From Mesorhizobium comanense (lineage in GTDB: Bacteria; Pseudomonadota; Alphaproteobacteria; Rhizobiales; Rhizobiaceae), in assembly GCF_005503535.1 (NCBI RefSeq), contig NZ_SCNN01000026.1, positions 1 to 64,000 on the forward strand: DNA of 64,000 nt. Direction: 5' to 3'. The notes beneath the pieces were generated by a model. It had not been told where the DNA came from. It did no database searches and was given only the letters and a program-made list of their open reading frames with translations. The position numbers were made by a program, and so were the translations under genes. Positions within the stretch are counted from its first letter, which is position 1, and each line of letters starts with the position of its first letter. Positions 43,096-51,449 of this stretch are shown one piece after another.

Positions 43096-44121
43096 ATGAT
43101 GAGCCAGATCGAAGCCGATACCGTGGACTGGGCCGCAGCGCGCAAGGAGATGGAGCGCTGGTACTGGTGGGGCATTCCCACCTTTTTCCGCGCGCCCTGG
43201 AACGAGGAGCCGGGGGCGGGCGACATCGCCGTGCTCGGCGTTCCGCATTCCTCGGGCAACGGCTCGACGGAGCGCGACCAGCATCTGGGTCCGCGCGCGG
43301 TGCGCCATGTCTCGGCGCTCTACCGGCGCGGCCATGGCCGTTTCGGCTTCGTGCCCTGGGATGTCTGCAACGTCGTCGACGCCGGCGACGTGCCGCTGCC
43401 GGAAGCAATGGTCAACGACACCAGCGTGCGCCATATCGAGCTCTACGCCAAGCGCTTCGCGGCTGCCGGCACGCGTCTCGTCTCGATCGGCGGCGACCAC
43501 TCGATCACCGGGCCGTTGCTCAAGGCGGTCGCCGGGCCGGGTTCGCCGATGACGGACGGCAAGCCGGTGGCGCTGGTGCATTTCGACTCCCACACCGACA
43601 GCTACCACCACCTGCCGCACTGGCTCGGCAACCGGCGCTCGGCGGCGCACTGGAGCAGCTACACCGCCACGGAGGGCAATGTCGATCCGGCGCGCTCCTC
43701 GCAGATCGGCATCCGCCCGAATGTCGGCACGCCCGGTTCGCGCAACACCAGCGAGGAACTGGGCTACCGCGTCATCGGCATGGACGAGATCGAGCGCGAT
43801 GGCTGGGAGAAGGTGGCAAGCCAGGTGCGCGCCCGCGTCGGCGACGCGCCGGTCTACATCACCTTCGACCTCGACGTGCTCGACCCCGCGGACGCGCCCG
43901 GCGTCTCCAACATCGAGCCCGGCTATCCCGGCCTGCGGATCGGCGACGCCGTGCGCATCCTGCAAAGCCTGCGCGGGCTCAACATCGTCGGCGGCGACAT
44001 CGTGTGCCTGATGCCGACCAAGGACAGCCCCAACCAGATCACCGCGATGAACGCCATGGTTGTGGCCTTCGAGATGATCTGCCTGATGGCGGACCGGATG
44101 CGGACCGACAGGCCAGCGTGA
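43096..44121 (+). CDS. Ureohydrolase family protein (agmatinase-like)
   Basis: 341 residues. The binuclear manganese site of the arginase/agmatinase family is intact: His135 (GGDHS), Asp164/His166/Asp168 (HFDSHTD) and Asp258/Asp260 (FDLDVLDP). The substrate loop reads PADAPGVSNIEPGYPGL rather than the usual PGTGTPEPGG, so the substrate may differ from agmatine; guanidinobutyrate, guanidinoacetate or other guanidino compounds are possible. Release of urea is expected. It starts with ATGATG at 43096/43099. Linked by context to the downstream transporter and FAD enzyme. Confidence 0.85.
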   Translation: MMSQIEADTVDWAAARKEMERWYWWGIPTFFRAPWNEEPGAGDIAVLGVPHSSGNGSTERDQHLGPRAVRHVSALYRRGHGRFGFVPWDVCNVVDAGDVPLPEAMVNDTSVRHIELYAKRFAAAGTRLVSIGGDHSITGPLLKAVAGPGSPMTDGKPVALVHFDSHTDSYHHLPHWLGNRRSAAHWSSYTATEGNVDPARSSQIGIRPNVGTPGSRNTSEELGYRVIGMDEIERDGWEKVASQVRARVGDAPVYITFDLDVLDPADAPGVSNIEPGYPGLRIGDAVRILQSLRGLNIVGGDIVCLMPTKDSPNQITAMNAMVVAFEMICLMADRMRTDRPA

Positions 44122-44150
44122 GCCGCGTCGCCGCCCGCCAACCGTCACGG

Positions 44151-44723
44151 TCAGCGCGGCGGCGGCGTCATCACGAACAAGGCCCTTGCCGGTTCGGTCT
44201 CCGACGCGTTGGCGAAAGTGTGCGGGCGGCGCGGATCGAAGGCGATGGCATCGCCCACGCCGAGTTCGTGGGTGACGTCCTCGACGACGATGCGGACCGT
44301 GCCTTCCAGCACGAAGACGAATTCCTCCTCGCAGGCGAGCGTGTAGAGCTTCTCGCCGCCGGTACCGCCGGGCGCGATGTCGGAATAGATCACCTGCAGG
44401 CGCTTGGCCTCGGCCGGCGAGATCAGGAAATCCGAAACGTCGGTGCCGCCGAAGCGGATGGGCGGCCGGTCGTCGGCCCGCACCACGCCGGAGCGGGCAG
44501 GGGTGAAGAGGTCGCCGACCGGCAGGGCCAGCACTTCGCAGAGCCTGACCAGCGAGGCGACCGAGGGCGAGGTCTTGTCGCGCTCGATGTCGCTGAGAAA
44601 GCTCTTGGTGAGATCGGCGGCGCCCGCGACTTCGTCCAGCGTCATGTCGAGTTCGCGGCGTCGTGCGCGCAGCAGCCTGCCGATGTTGGGGGCGCTTCGC
44701 TTGCTGGTCTGTGTGTCCGACAC
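44151..44723 (-). CDS. XRE-family regulator with C-terminal cupin domain
   Basis: 190 residues. The HTH (residues about 13-68; LRARRRELDMTLDEVAGAAD, LTKSFLSDIERDKTSPSVA) is joined to a cupin ligand domain (EKLYTLACEEEFVFVLEGTV, DAIAFDPRRPHTFANAS). Such XRE-cupin proteins (PuuR-like) usually regulate amine or amino-acid catabolism. It is convergent with the ureohydrolase gene, and divergent from the binding-protein gene. A common motif in both flanking promoters suggests it governs both. Confidence 0.9.
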   Translation of the reverse strand: MSDTQTSKRSAPNIGRLLRARRRELDMTLDEVAGAADLTKSFLSDIERDKTSPSVASLVRLCEVLALPVGDLFTPARSGVVRADDRPPIRFGGTDVSDFLISPAEAKRLQVIYSDIAPGGTGGEKLYTLACEEEFVFVLEGTVRIVVEDVTHELGVGDAIAFDPRRPHTFANASETEPARALFVMTPPPR

Positions 44724-44814
44724 GAACGCTTCCTCCGATTCGGCCTGTTGCCCGGCACTATGGCACAGCTTTAGCCGGCAAGGGGCGCTCTGTACAAGGC
44801 TTGTTCGGTAATAG

Positions 44815-44825
44815 CGAATTATGTT
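44815..44825. promoter_or_regulatory. Shared motif upstream of ABC binding-protein gene
   Basis: CGAATTATGTT, adjoining an inverted repeat TTCG/CGAA (44804-44807, 44815-44818). Only one base differs from the copy before the ureohydrolase gene (43071-43081, opposite strand). Located between the divergent regulator and binding-protein genes. Confidence 0.5.
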
Positions 44826-44890
44826 GACTATTTAAGAACTCTGGGCAAGCCTAATGCGAGGCCGCCAAGAGCCGAAACCAGAGGTGAACC

Positions 44891-45703
44891 ATGTCCAGAA
44901 AATCGATCTGCCTTTATGTCCTGCTCGCCGCCGTGCCAGCCGCCGCGACACCCGCGCTCGCCGACGGGCCGAGCTTCGTTTCGGGCGGCAAGCTGCAGGC
45001 CTGCGTCGACCCGACCTTCCCGCCGATGGAATTCGTCAAGACGCCGGGCGAGCCGCCCGTCGGCATCGACATCGACGTCGTCAAGGCGCTCGCCGCGCAC
45101 TGGAAGGTCGAGGCCAACATCACCGCGATGGACTTCAACGGCCTGCTGCCGGGCCTGGAATCCAAGCGCTGCGACATCGTCATCAGCGGCGCGCTGCTCA
45201 AGCCCGAGCGCCTCGAGAAGTTCAGCGGCGTGCCTTACCTGAAGACCGGCGTCGTCATGATCGGCAAGGCCGATGACGCCACTGCCTACAAGAGCTATGA
45301 GGATTTCTCCGGCAAGGTGGTCGCCGTCCAGACCGGCACCTCCTACATCGACCTCCTGAACAAGGTGAACGACGATCTCGCCAAGGCCGGTCGAGACAAG
45401 ATCACGCTGCAGACCTATCCCAAGCAGACCGATGCCATCCAGCAGGTGATGGTCGGGCGCGCCACGGGTACGATCAGCCAGGATACCGAGTTCGCCTATC
45501 GCGACCTTCAGCAGCCCGGCGAACTGAAGATCCTCTACGCCGCCGGCGCGGCGGACCAGTACGCCGCCTATTTCCGCAAGGACGAGGCCGACCAGGCGGC
45601 GGTCGCCAGCGCGGTCAAGGCGCTGCTGGCCGACGGAACGATGAAGACCATCGCCGAGCAGTGGAAGCTGCCGATGTCGACGATCGCCGGCGTCGGCGAA
45701 TAG
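44891..45703 (+). CDS. Amino-acid-type ABC transporter substrate-binding protein
   Basis: 270 residues. Signal peptide (about 1-25; ATPALADG) and a type II periplasmic binding fold of the polar amino acid family (SBP_bac_3): KLQACVDPTFPPMEFVKTPG, GIDIDVVKALAAHWKVEAN, GLLPGLESKRCDIVISG, VAVQTGTSYIDLL. Expected to bind an amino acid or an amine/guanidino compound. It is followed 18 bases later by the permease gene. Confidence 0.9.
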   Translation: MSRKSICLYVLLAAVPAAATPALADGPSFVSGGKLQACVDPTFPPMEFVKTPGEPPVGIDIDVVKALAAHWKVEANITAMDFNGLLPGLESKRCDIVISGALLKPERLEKFSGVPYLKTGVVMIGKADDATAYKSYEDFSGKVVAVQTGTSYIDLLNKVNDDLAKAGRDKITLQTYPKQTDAIQQVMVGRATGTISQDTEFAYRDLQQPGELKILYAAGAADQYAAYFRKDEADQAAVASAVKALLADGTMKTIAEQWKLPMSTIAGVGE

Positions 45704-45721
45704 AGACGGGCGAACGCTGCG

Positions 45722-46429
45722 GTGAGTTTCGACGCGGGTCTTTTCTGGTCAACGCTGTTTTCGGCGACCTTCTTCAAGGCCGCGCTGGTGGCGCTCGCAC
45801 TGACCGTGATTTCGCATGTGGCGGCGATCCTACTGTCGCTGCCGCTTGCGCTTGCTCTCGATGGCAAGCGGCTGTGGCTGCGCTGGGCGGCCACGGCCTA
45901 TGTCGGGCTGTTCCGCGCCTTGCCGGCGCTGCTGCTGCTGCTGTTCGTCTGGAACGGCCTGCCGCAGATATCGCCCGTGTTTCGTGAAGCCTGGTTCTCG
46001 CCCTTCATGGCCGCCTTCCTGGCGCTGACGCTCAATGAGGCGGCCTACCAGGTGGAGATCAACCGTGCCGCGCTGTCGGCCGTCGATGGCGGGCAATACC
46101 AGGCGGGCGCGGCGCTCGGCCTGCGCAAGCCGCAGGTGTTCTTCCTGATCGCGGTGCCGCAGGCGCTGCGGGTGGCGCTGCCGCCGACCGTCAACGAGTT
46201 CATCAGCCTGTTGAAGACCACGTCGCTCGCCTCGGTCATCTCGCTGACGGAACTGATGGCGGTGACGCAGCAGAGCGTCGCCTCGACATTCCGCTACGCG
46301 GAATTCTATTCCGTCGCCTCGATCTATTATCTTGCCATGGTCTACGCGCTGATGTTCCTGCAGAAGCGTTTCGAGCGGCGTTTCGCCTGGGCGAAGCCCC
46401 GCGAGGCCGGCAACGCGCCGCATGGCTGA
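45722..46429 (+). CDS. Amino-acid ABC transporter permease (HisM/GltK type)
   Basis: 235 residues from GTG 45722. Five or six hydrophobic helices, with the EAA-type ATPase-contact loop AGAALGLRKPQVFFLIAVPQ and N-terminal FRALPALLLLLFVWNGLP. Homodimeric permeases of this family are common. The cluster lacks an ATP-binding gene, so the ATPase must be encoded elsewhere or shared. Confidence 0.9.
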   Translation: MSFDAGLFWSTLFSATFFKAALVALALTVISHVAAILLSLPLALALDGKRLWLRWAATAYVGLFRALPALLLLLFVWNGLPQISPVFREAWFSPFMAAFLALTLNEAAYQVEINRAALSAVDGGQYQAGAALGLRKPQVFFLIAVPQALRVALPPTVNEFISLLKTTSLASVISLTELMAVTQQSVASTFRYAEFYSVASIYYLAMVYALMFLQKRFERRFAWAKPREAGNAPHG

Positions 46430-46471
46430 GGCGGCGGCGCCAATACAATCAGCATATCAGGGAGTGAGAAG

Positions 46472-48937
46472 GTGACGGAGACAACCTCCAATCGTTTGCC
46501 CGCCAGGGCGGATGTCGTGATCATCGGCGGCGGCGTGGCCGGCTGCTCGATCGCCTACCACCTGACCAAGCTCGGCATTGCCGATGTCGTGCTGTGCGAG
46601 CGCAAGCAACTGACCTGCGGCACGACCTGGCATGCGGCGGGCCTGGTCACGCAACTGCGCGCCACGCGGCAGATGACGGAACTCGCCAAATATACCGGCG
46701 AGCTGTTCGCCAGCCTGGAAGAGGAGACCGGGCAGGCGACAGGCTTCATGCGGCGCGGCTCGCTGCGCGTCGCGCGCACCGAGGCGCGGCTGGAGGAACT
46801 GGCGCGCGGCGCCTCGATGGGCCGCAATTTCGGCCTGCCGGTCGAAAAGGTCAGCCCCGGCGAGATCAAGGAGCGCTGGTCGCCGATCGATCTCGACGGC
46901 ATCGTCGGCGGCTTCTGGTTCCCGCATGACGGCCAGGTCAATCCGGCCGACGTGACCATGGCCTACGCCAAGGGCGCGCGCATGCGCGGCGCCAGGATCT
47001 TCGAGAACACAAGGGTGGACAGGATCCTGGTGGAGAACGGCCGTGCCGTCGGCGTCGTCACGGAGCAGGGGGAGATCCGCGCCTCGCGCGTCGTGATCTG
47101 CGGCGGCATGTGGTCGCGCGATCTCGCGGCAAGCGCCGGCGTGACGCTGCCGCTGCATGCGGCCGAGCATTTCTACATCGTCACCGAGACGATTCCCGAA
47201 CTGCCGCGCAACCTGCCGGTGCTGTTCATGGGCGACGAGTGCGCCTACTACAAGGAGGATGCCGGCAAGCTGCTGCTCGGCTGCTTCGAGCCGAACGCCA
47301 AGCCATGGGGCCATGACGGCATCCCGCAGGATTTCTGCTTCGATTCCCTGCCGGAGGATTTCGAGCATTTCGAGCCGATCCTGGAGATGGCGACCAGGCG
47401 CGTGCCGCTGCTAGCCGAGGCCGGTATCAAGCTGTTCTTCAACGGGCCGGAAAGTTTCACCCCCGACGACCGCTACCTGATCGGCGAGACCTCCGAGGTC
47501 GCCGGACTGTTCTGCGCCTGCGGTTTCAACTCGATCGGCATCCTGTCGTCGGGCGGCGTCGGCAAGGCGCTGTCGGAATGGATCCGCGATGGCCGCCCGC
47601 CCGTCGACCTCGCCGATGTCGACGTGCGCCGCACCGTCTCCTTCCAGGCGAACAAGCGCTATCTCTACGACCGTACCACCGAAACGCTCGGGCTGCTGTT
47701 CGACATGCACTGGCCTTACCGGCAGTTCGAGACGGCGCGCGGCATCAGGCGCAGTCCCTTCCACGACCGGCTCGTCGCCGAAGGCGCCTTCATGACCGAG
47801 GCGGCCGGTTTCGAACGCCCCGGTTTCTTCGCCGGGCGCGATGTCACCCCGACAATCGAATATTCCTACGGGCGGCAGAACTGGTTCGACCTCTGCGGCG
47901 CCGAATGCCGCAACACGGCTGAGAATGTCACGCTGTTCGACCATTCCTGCTTCGTCAAATACGAGGTCGAGGGCCGCGACGCGCTGAAGGCGCTGAACCG
48001 CATTTGCGCCAACGACATCGACGTTTCCGTCGGCCGGGTCGTCTACACGCAATGGCTGAACGAGCTCGGCGGCATCGAGGCCGACCTGACGGTGACGCGG
48101 CTGTCGGAAACCAGCTTCATGGTGGTGACGATCGCGGTGTCGCAGCGCCGCGACATGACCTGGCTGACGCGCAACATTCCCACGGACGCCCATGTCTTCG
48201 TGCGCGACGTCACGTCCGGCCTGCCGATGCTGGCGCTGATGGGGCCGAAGGCGCGCGACCTGTTGAAGGCGGTCTCGCCCGATGATTTCTCCGACGCGGC
48301 GTTCCCGTTCGGCACCAGCCGCGAGATCGACCTCGGCTATGCCCGTGTGCGCGCCAGCCGTCTGACCTTCGTCGGCGAGCTTGGCTACGAGCTCTACATG
48401 CCGGCGGAGTTCGCCGCCCACGTCTTCGACCGGCTGGTGGAGGCGGGCGCCGCGTTCGGGCTCGCCCATGGCGGCTATTTCGCCATCAACTCGCTGCGCA
48501 TGGAAAAGGGCTACCGCCACTGGGGCCACGACATCGGCGAGGAGGATTCGCCGCTGCAGGGTGGCCTCGGCTTCGCGGTCGCCTTCGACAAGCCGGGCGG
48601 CTTCATCGGGCGCGAGGCGCTGCTGCGCCAGAAGGAAGCCGGGCCGATACGCCGCAGGCTGGTGCAGGTGCGGCTGGAGGATGAAGCGGCGCCGCTGCTC
48701 TACCACCACGAGCCGGTCTGGCGCGACGGGCGCATCGTCGGCTCGGTCACTTCAGGCGCGTACGGCCATCGCATCGGCGCCTCGCTGGGCATGGCCTATG
48801 TCGAATGCGCGGACGGTGTCACCGACGCCTATCTCGCCGCCATGCCGCTGGAGGTCGAGATCGCCTGGAAACGCTATCCGGCGCGGGCGCAGCTCAAGGG
48901 CTGGTACGATCCCAAGGGCGAACGGCTGAAGGGCTGA
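46472..48937 (+). CDS. FAD-dependent oxidoreductase fused to GcvT domain (dimethylglycine/sarcosine dehydrogenase-like)
   Basis: 821 residues, the usual size of DMGDH-type enzymes. The FAD-binding DAO domain spans about 1-390 (VVIIGGGVAGCSIAYHLTK with GxGxxG at 19-24; ERKQLTCGTTWHAAGLV, whose His is a typical flavin-attachment position). The C-terminal half is a GcvT/aminomethyltransferase domain (about 450-815; LMGPKARDLL, YELYMPAEFAAHVF, INSLRMEKGYRHWGHDI) that passes the one-carbon unit to tetrahydrofolate. Oxidative demethylation of an N-methylated amino acid is expected. Start is GTG with GGGAG upstream. Confidence 0.9.
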   Translation: MTETTSNRLPARADVVIIGGGVAGCSIAYHLTKLGIADVVLCERKQLTCGTTWHAAGLVTQLRATRQMTELAKYTGELFASLEEETGQATGFMRRGSLRVARTEARLEELARGASMGRNFGLPVEKVSPGEIKERWSPIDLDGIVGGFWFPHDGQVNPADVTMAYAKGARMRGARIFENTRVDRILVENGRAVGVVTEQGEIRASRVVICGGMWSRDLAASAGVTLPLHAAEHFYIVTETIPELPRNLPVLFMGDECAYYKEDAGKLLLGCFEPNAKPWGHDGIPQDFCFDSLPEDFEHFEPILEMATRRVPLLAEAGIKLFFNGPESFTPDDRYLIGETSEVAGLFCACGFNSIGILSSGGVGKALSEWIRDGRPPVDLADVDVRRTVSFQANKRYLYDRTTETLGLLFDMHWPYRQFETARGIRRSPFHDRLVAEGAFMTEAAGFERPGFFAGRDVTPTIEYSYGRQNWFDLCGAECRNTAENVTLFDHSCFVKYEVEGRDALKALNRICANDIDVSVGRVVYTQWLNELGGIEADLTVTRLSETSFMVVTIAVSQRRDMTWLTRNIPTDAHVFVRDVTSGLPMLALMGPKARDLLKAVSPDDFSDAAFPFGTSREIDLGYARVRASRLTFVGELGYELYMPAEFAAHVFDRLVEAGAAFGLAHGGYFAINSLRMEKGYRHWGHDIGEEDSPLQGGLGFAVAFDKPGGFIGREALLRQKEAGPIRRRLVQVRLEDEAAPLLYHHEPVWRDGRIVGSVTSGAYGHRIGASLGMAYVECADGVTDAYLAAMPLEVEIAWKRYPARAQLKGWYDPKGERLKG

Positions 48938-49090
48938 GGACGCGACCGGCGAGCCGCCGCGCCAGAGGCTGAGCGTCGAGGTGGAGAATTGCCGGGGGGC
49001 TGTTGTCCCTTGGCGTCCATCTCGCGCCGAAGTCGCTGCGTTTTCATTGCCAGCCCCGGCGAACTGGTCCTCCCAGGAAAAGCCGTTTCC

Positions 49091-49648
49091 TCACTCGGCA
49101 ATCGACCTGATGACCCTCGCCGGATTGCCGCCGACAAGCGTATTGGCAGGCACATCCCTGGTCACCACCGAGCCCGCCGCGACAACTGAATTTTCGCCCA
49201 CCGTCACGCCGCCGATGACGGTAGCGCCGGCGGCGATCCAGACGTTGCGTTCGATGACGATCGGCTTTGCCGTGGTGAAGGCGCGTCGCCGCGACGGTTC
49301 GAGGGGATGGCCTGACGTGATGAGGCTGACATTCGGCCCGATCAGCACATTGTCTGATATATCGAGCCCGCCAAGATCGTAGAACGTGCAGTTCTGATTG
49401 ATGAAGACATTGCGCCCGATACGCATGTCCGGGCCGCCGGTCGTGTAGAAGGGCGGTATCAGCAGGAAGCCGCCGTCCACCGTCTTGCCGATGAGTTCGC
49501 CGAACAAGGCGCGGACTTCGTCCGCATCGTTGAACGTCAGACGATTGAGACGGGCGGTGATCGCCATCGCCCGCTTGACGTTCGCCAGCATCGCCGCCGA
49601 TTCCGGCGTTCTCCCGGGGATTATCCTGGTGCGATCCTCATGCGTCAT
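49091..49648 (-). CDS. Sugar O-acetyltransferase (maltose acetyltransferase/NodL-like)
   Basis: 185 residues from ATG 49648 (a TTG six bases upstream is possible; GAGGAA precedes both). Left-handed beta-helix hexapeptide repeats (IGRNVFINQNCTFYDLGGLD, IERNVWIAAGATVIGGVTVG) and the catalytic His in SLITSGHPLEPSRRR place it in the LacA/Maa/NodL group that acetylates sugars. No nodulation genes are nearby, so nodL is not claimed. Single gene. Confidence 0.88.
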   Translation of the reverse strand: MTHEDRTRIIPGRTPESAAMLANVKRAMAITARLNRLTFNDADEVRALFGELIGKTVDGGFLLIPPFYTTGGPDMRIGRNVFINQNCTFYDLGGLDISDNVLIGPNVSLITSGHPLEPSRRRAFTTAKPIVIERNVWIAAGATVIGGVTVGENSVVAAGSVVTRDVPANTLVGGNPARVIRSIAE

Positions 49649-49758
49649 TTCCAATGTTCCTCAGGGGGCGCGTCCGAACCGTCGCTTGTCGGACGCGCGG
49701 ACCCTGAGTGTTGTTTGAGCATGATTCCGAAAGGCGGTTCCAGCTTTCAGGTTTCGCC

Positions 49759-50208
49759 TCAGCGCACCACCAGCACCGGGATCGCGGTGTAGGACAAGAC
49801 TTCCGCCGTCTGGCTGCCGAGCAGCAGGCGGCCGAGGCCCCGGCGGCCATGCGAGGCCATGACGATCAGGTCGCAGCCCCGGGCCTGCGACAGGTCCAGG
49901 ATCGCCTCGGCGGGCCGCTTGTCCTCGACATGGACAAGCTGGGCGGTTACGCCCGCGGCATCGGCCGAGGCCTTGCACTTGTCCAGAACCTCCTTGGCGT
50001 ATTTGCGGGCTTCCTCCTGATAGATGGCGAGTTCGTCGCCGGCGGCGTAGCCGGCCATGGCGCCGCCCCAGGCCAGCGTCGGGAACTGTTCGGAAACGGT
50101 GACGAAGGTGACGGCGGCGCCGATGTCCTTGGCCAGCGTGAGGCCATGGGCAACGCCCTTTTCGGCCAGTTCCGATCCGTCCGTGGCGATGAGCAGATGC
50201 TTGTACAT
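49759..50208 (-). CDS. Universal stress protein (UspA family)
   Basis: 149 residues. Begins MYKHLLIATDGSELAEKGVA and ends with the ATP-binding motif MASHGRRGLGRLLLGSQTAEVL (G2xG9xGS/T), so it is of the nucleotide-binding type. Function as general stress factor is known only broadly. Divergent from the mntP leader region. It is a single-gene unit. Confidence 0.92.
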   Translation of the reverse strand: MYKHLLIATDGSELAEKGVAHGLTLAKDIGAAVTFVTVSEQFPTLAWGGAMAGYAAGDELAIYQEEARKYAKEVLDKCKASADAAGVTAQLVHVEDKRPAEAILDLSQARGCDLIVMASHGRRGLGRLLLGSQTAEVLSYTAIPVLVVR

Positions 50209-50387
50209 GATGTGTTGCCCTTGATGCGGAGCGGTCCGCGGGCGGACGCGTCCTGATGGTGTCGATGCGCTAGAGATAGTTATGCCGAACCGCCAGTCAT
50301 TGTGCCAAGGCCGTGCGGATGAAGGCCAGCCGCCGGCTTGCCGGCACGATCAGCGCCGGCTTGGCTTGTGACAGCTGTCTGGCAAGT

Positions 50388-50417
50388 ATAGCCTAGGCTA
50401 TGCCATTGAATTCAATG
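50388..50417. promoter_or_regulatory. Two adjacent 14-bp palindromes upstream of mntP
   Basis: ATAGCCTAGGCTAT (50388-50401) and CATTGAATTCAATG (50404-50417) are each perfect palindromes, two bases apart. They lie upstream of the -35 element at 50438, the position of an activator site. The binding factor is unknown. Confidence 0.6.
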
Positions 50418-50437
50418 ATATTTTTTGTCACGGCGCG

Positions 50438-50466
50438 TTGACACCGCAGAGAGGCGTCGCTAGATG
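50438..50466 (+). promoter_or_regulatory. Promoter of mntP leader
   Basis: TTGACA (50438-50443), a 17-base spacer, and TAGATG (50461-50466). Transcription would begin near 50473, just at the 5' end of the riboswitch. Confidence 0.6.
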
Positions 50467-50590
50467 AGGGCCATCGGGGAGTAGCCACCATCGGCTTGAT
50501 GGGGCCGCATCAACATGCTCGCGGACATCGCGTGGTGCGGCCGGCCGGAAAATCCGGCCCGGCAAGACCGTGGTGAGGACCGGCCCTCGG
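50467..50590 (+). ncRNA. yybP-ykoY (manganese) riboswitch
   Basis: The leader carries the conserved elements of this family in order: GGGGAGTAGC (50476-50485), TCAACATGCTCG (50510-50521) and GGCAAGACC (50561-50569), with GC-rich stems between (for example GGCCGGCCGGAAAATCCGGCC). It sits between a promoter and mntP, the classic target. The family binds Mn2+ and raises expression of manganese exporters. Exact 3' boundary is approximate. Confidence 0.75.
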
Positions 50591-50637
50591 ACAGGCCGAT
50601 CGCGCTCACCCGGATCATGTCCCGCGAGATCATAGCC

Positions 50638-51198
50638 ATGTCACCCCTTGCGATCGCCATCCTGGCCGTCGGCATGTCCGTCGATGCGCTGATTGCCTCA
50701 ATCGGGCGGGGCGCGGGCGCTGCCCGGCCGTCCTGGGCCGATGCGCTGAAGACAGGCGCCGTGTTCGGCGCCGTCGAGACGCTGACGCCGCTGCTCGGCT
50801 GGCTGATGGGCGTCGTCGCCAGCCAGTATGTCCAGGAGATCGACCACTGGATCGCCTTCGTCCTGCTTGGCGGCGTCGGCGGCCGCATGGCGCTGCACGC
50901 CTTCCAGCGCGACGCCGAGGCGCCCGTCGCCGCCAACCGCTCGCTGGCGACGCTGCTGGCGACCGCCGTCGGCACCAGCATCGACGCCATGGCCGTCGGC
51001 GTTTCGCTGGCTTTCCTGCAGGTCAACATCGTGGTGATCGCGCTCGCCATCGGCGCCGCGACGACGCTGATGTCCACCGGCGGTATCCTTGCCGGGCGCT
51101 TTCTCGGCGCCCGTTTCGGGCGCTATGCGGAGATCGCCGGCGGTCTGGCGCTGATCGGCCTTGGTGCATCCATCCTGCACGACCACCTGACCGCCTGA
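50638..51198 (+). CDS. mntP: Manganese efflux pump MntP
   Basis: 186 residues from ATG 50638; the frame is open further upstream, but that part is the riboswitch leader. Six hydrophobic helices with the two conserved MntP motifs: GMSVDALIASIGRGA in the first half and GTSIDAMAVGVSLAF in the second. Both Asp residues needed for transport are present. Control by the yybP-ykoY riboswitch supports Mn2+ as substrate. Confidence 0.9.
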   Translation: MSPLAIAILAVGMSVDALIASIGRGAGAARPSWADALKTGAVFGAVETLTPLLGWLMGVVASQYVQEIDHWIAFVLLGGVGGRMALHAFQRDAEAPVAANRSLATLLATAVGTSIDAMAVGVSLAFLQVNIVVIALAIGAATTLMSTGGILAGRFLGARFGRYAEIAGGLALIGLGASILHDHLTA

Positions 51199-51449
51199 GA
51201 GACCGTTTGGAAACTCTACTCTGGCAGCCATCTGAAGGCGTTTTCTGCGCTTCCGGTGCTCACGGACCAGAACGTCCGCTGCGCGCCGGTTCTCGAAACC
51301 ACCATCATATGACTCGCCAGAGCGAATTTCGAAACGGCCTCTGAGGCCGGCGTCGCGCGGCTTTTTCGACCGCGTCGCGACGGACCCTTTCGCGGCGCCG
51401 CGCCGGCGGCTACAGATTGGACCGACACAGCCAGTGAGAGGGCAGGCCG

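Noticed and set aside
42885..44774. 629-codon open frame on the plus strand overlapping the ureohydrolase gene
   Set aside because: Out-of-frame shadow; the ureohydrolase frame has the metal-binding motifs.
49091..49648. Nodulation gene nodL
   Set aside because: The acetyltransferase is in the right family, but there are no other nod genes or nod-box-like sequences nearby, so the symbol is not justified.
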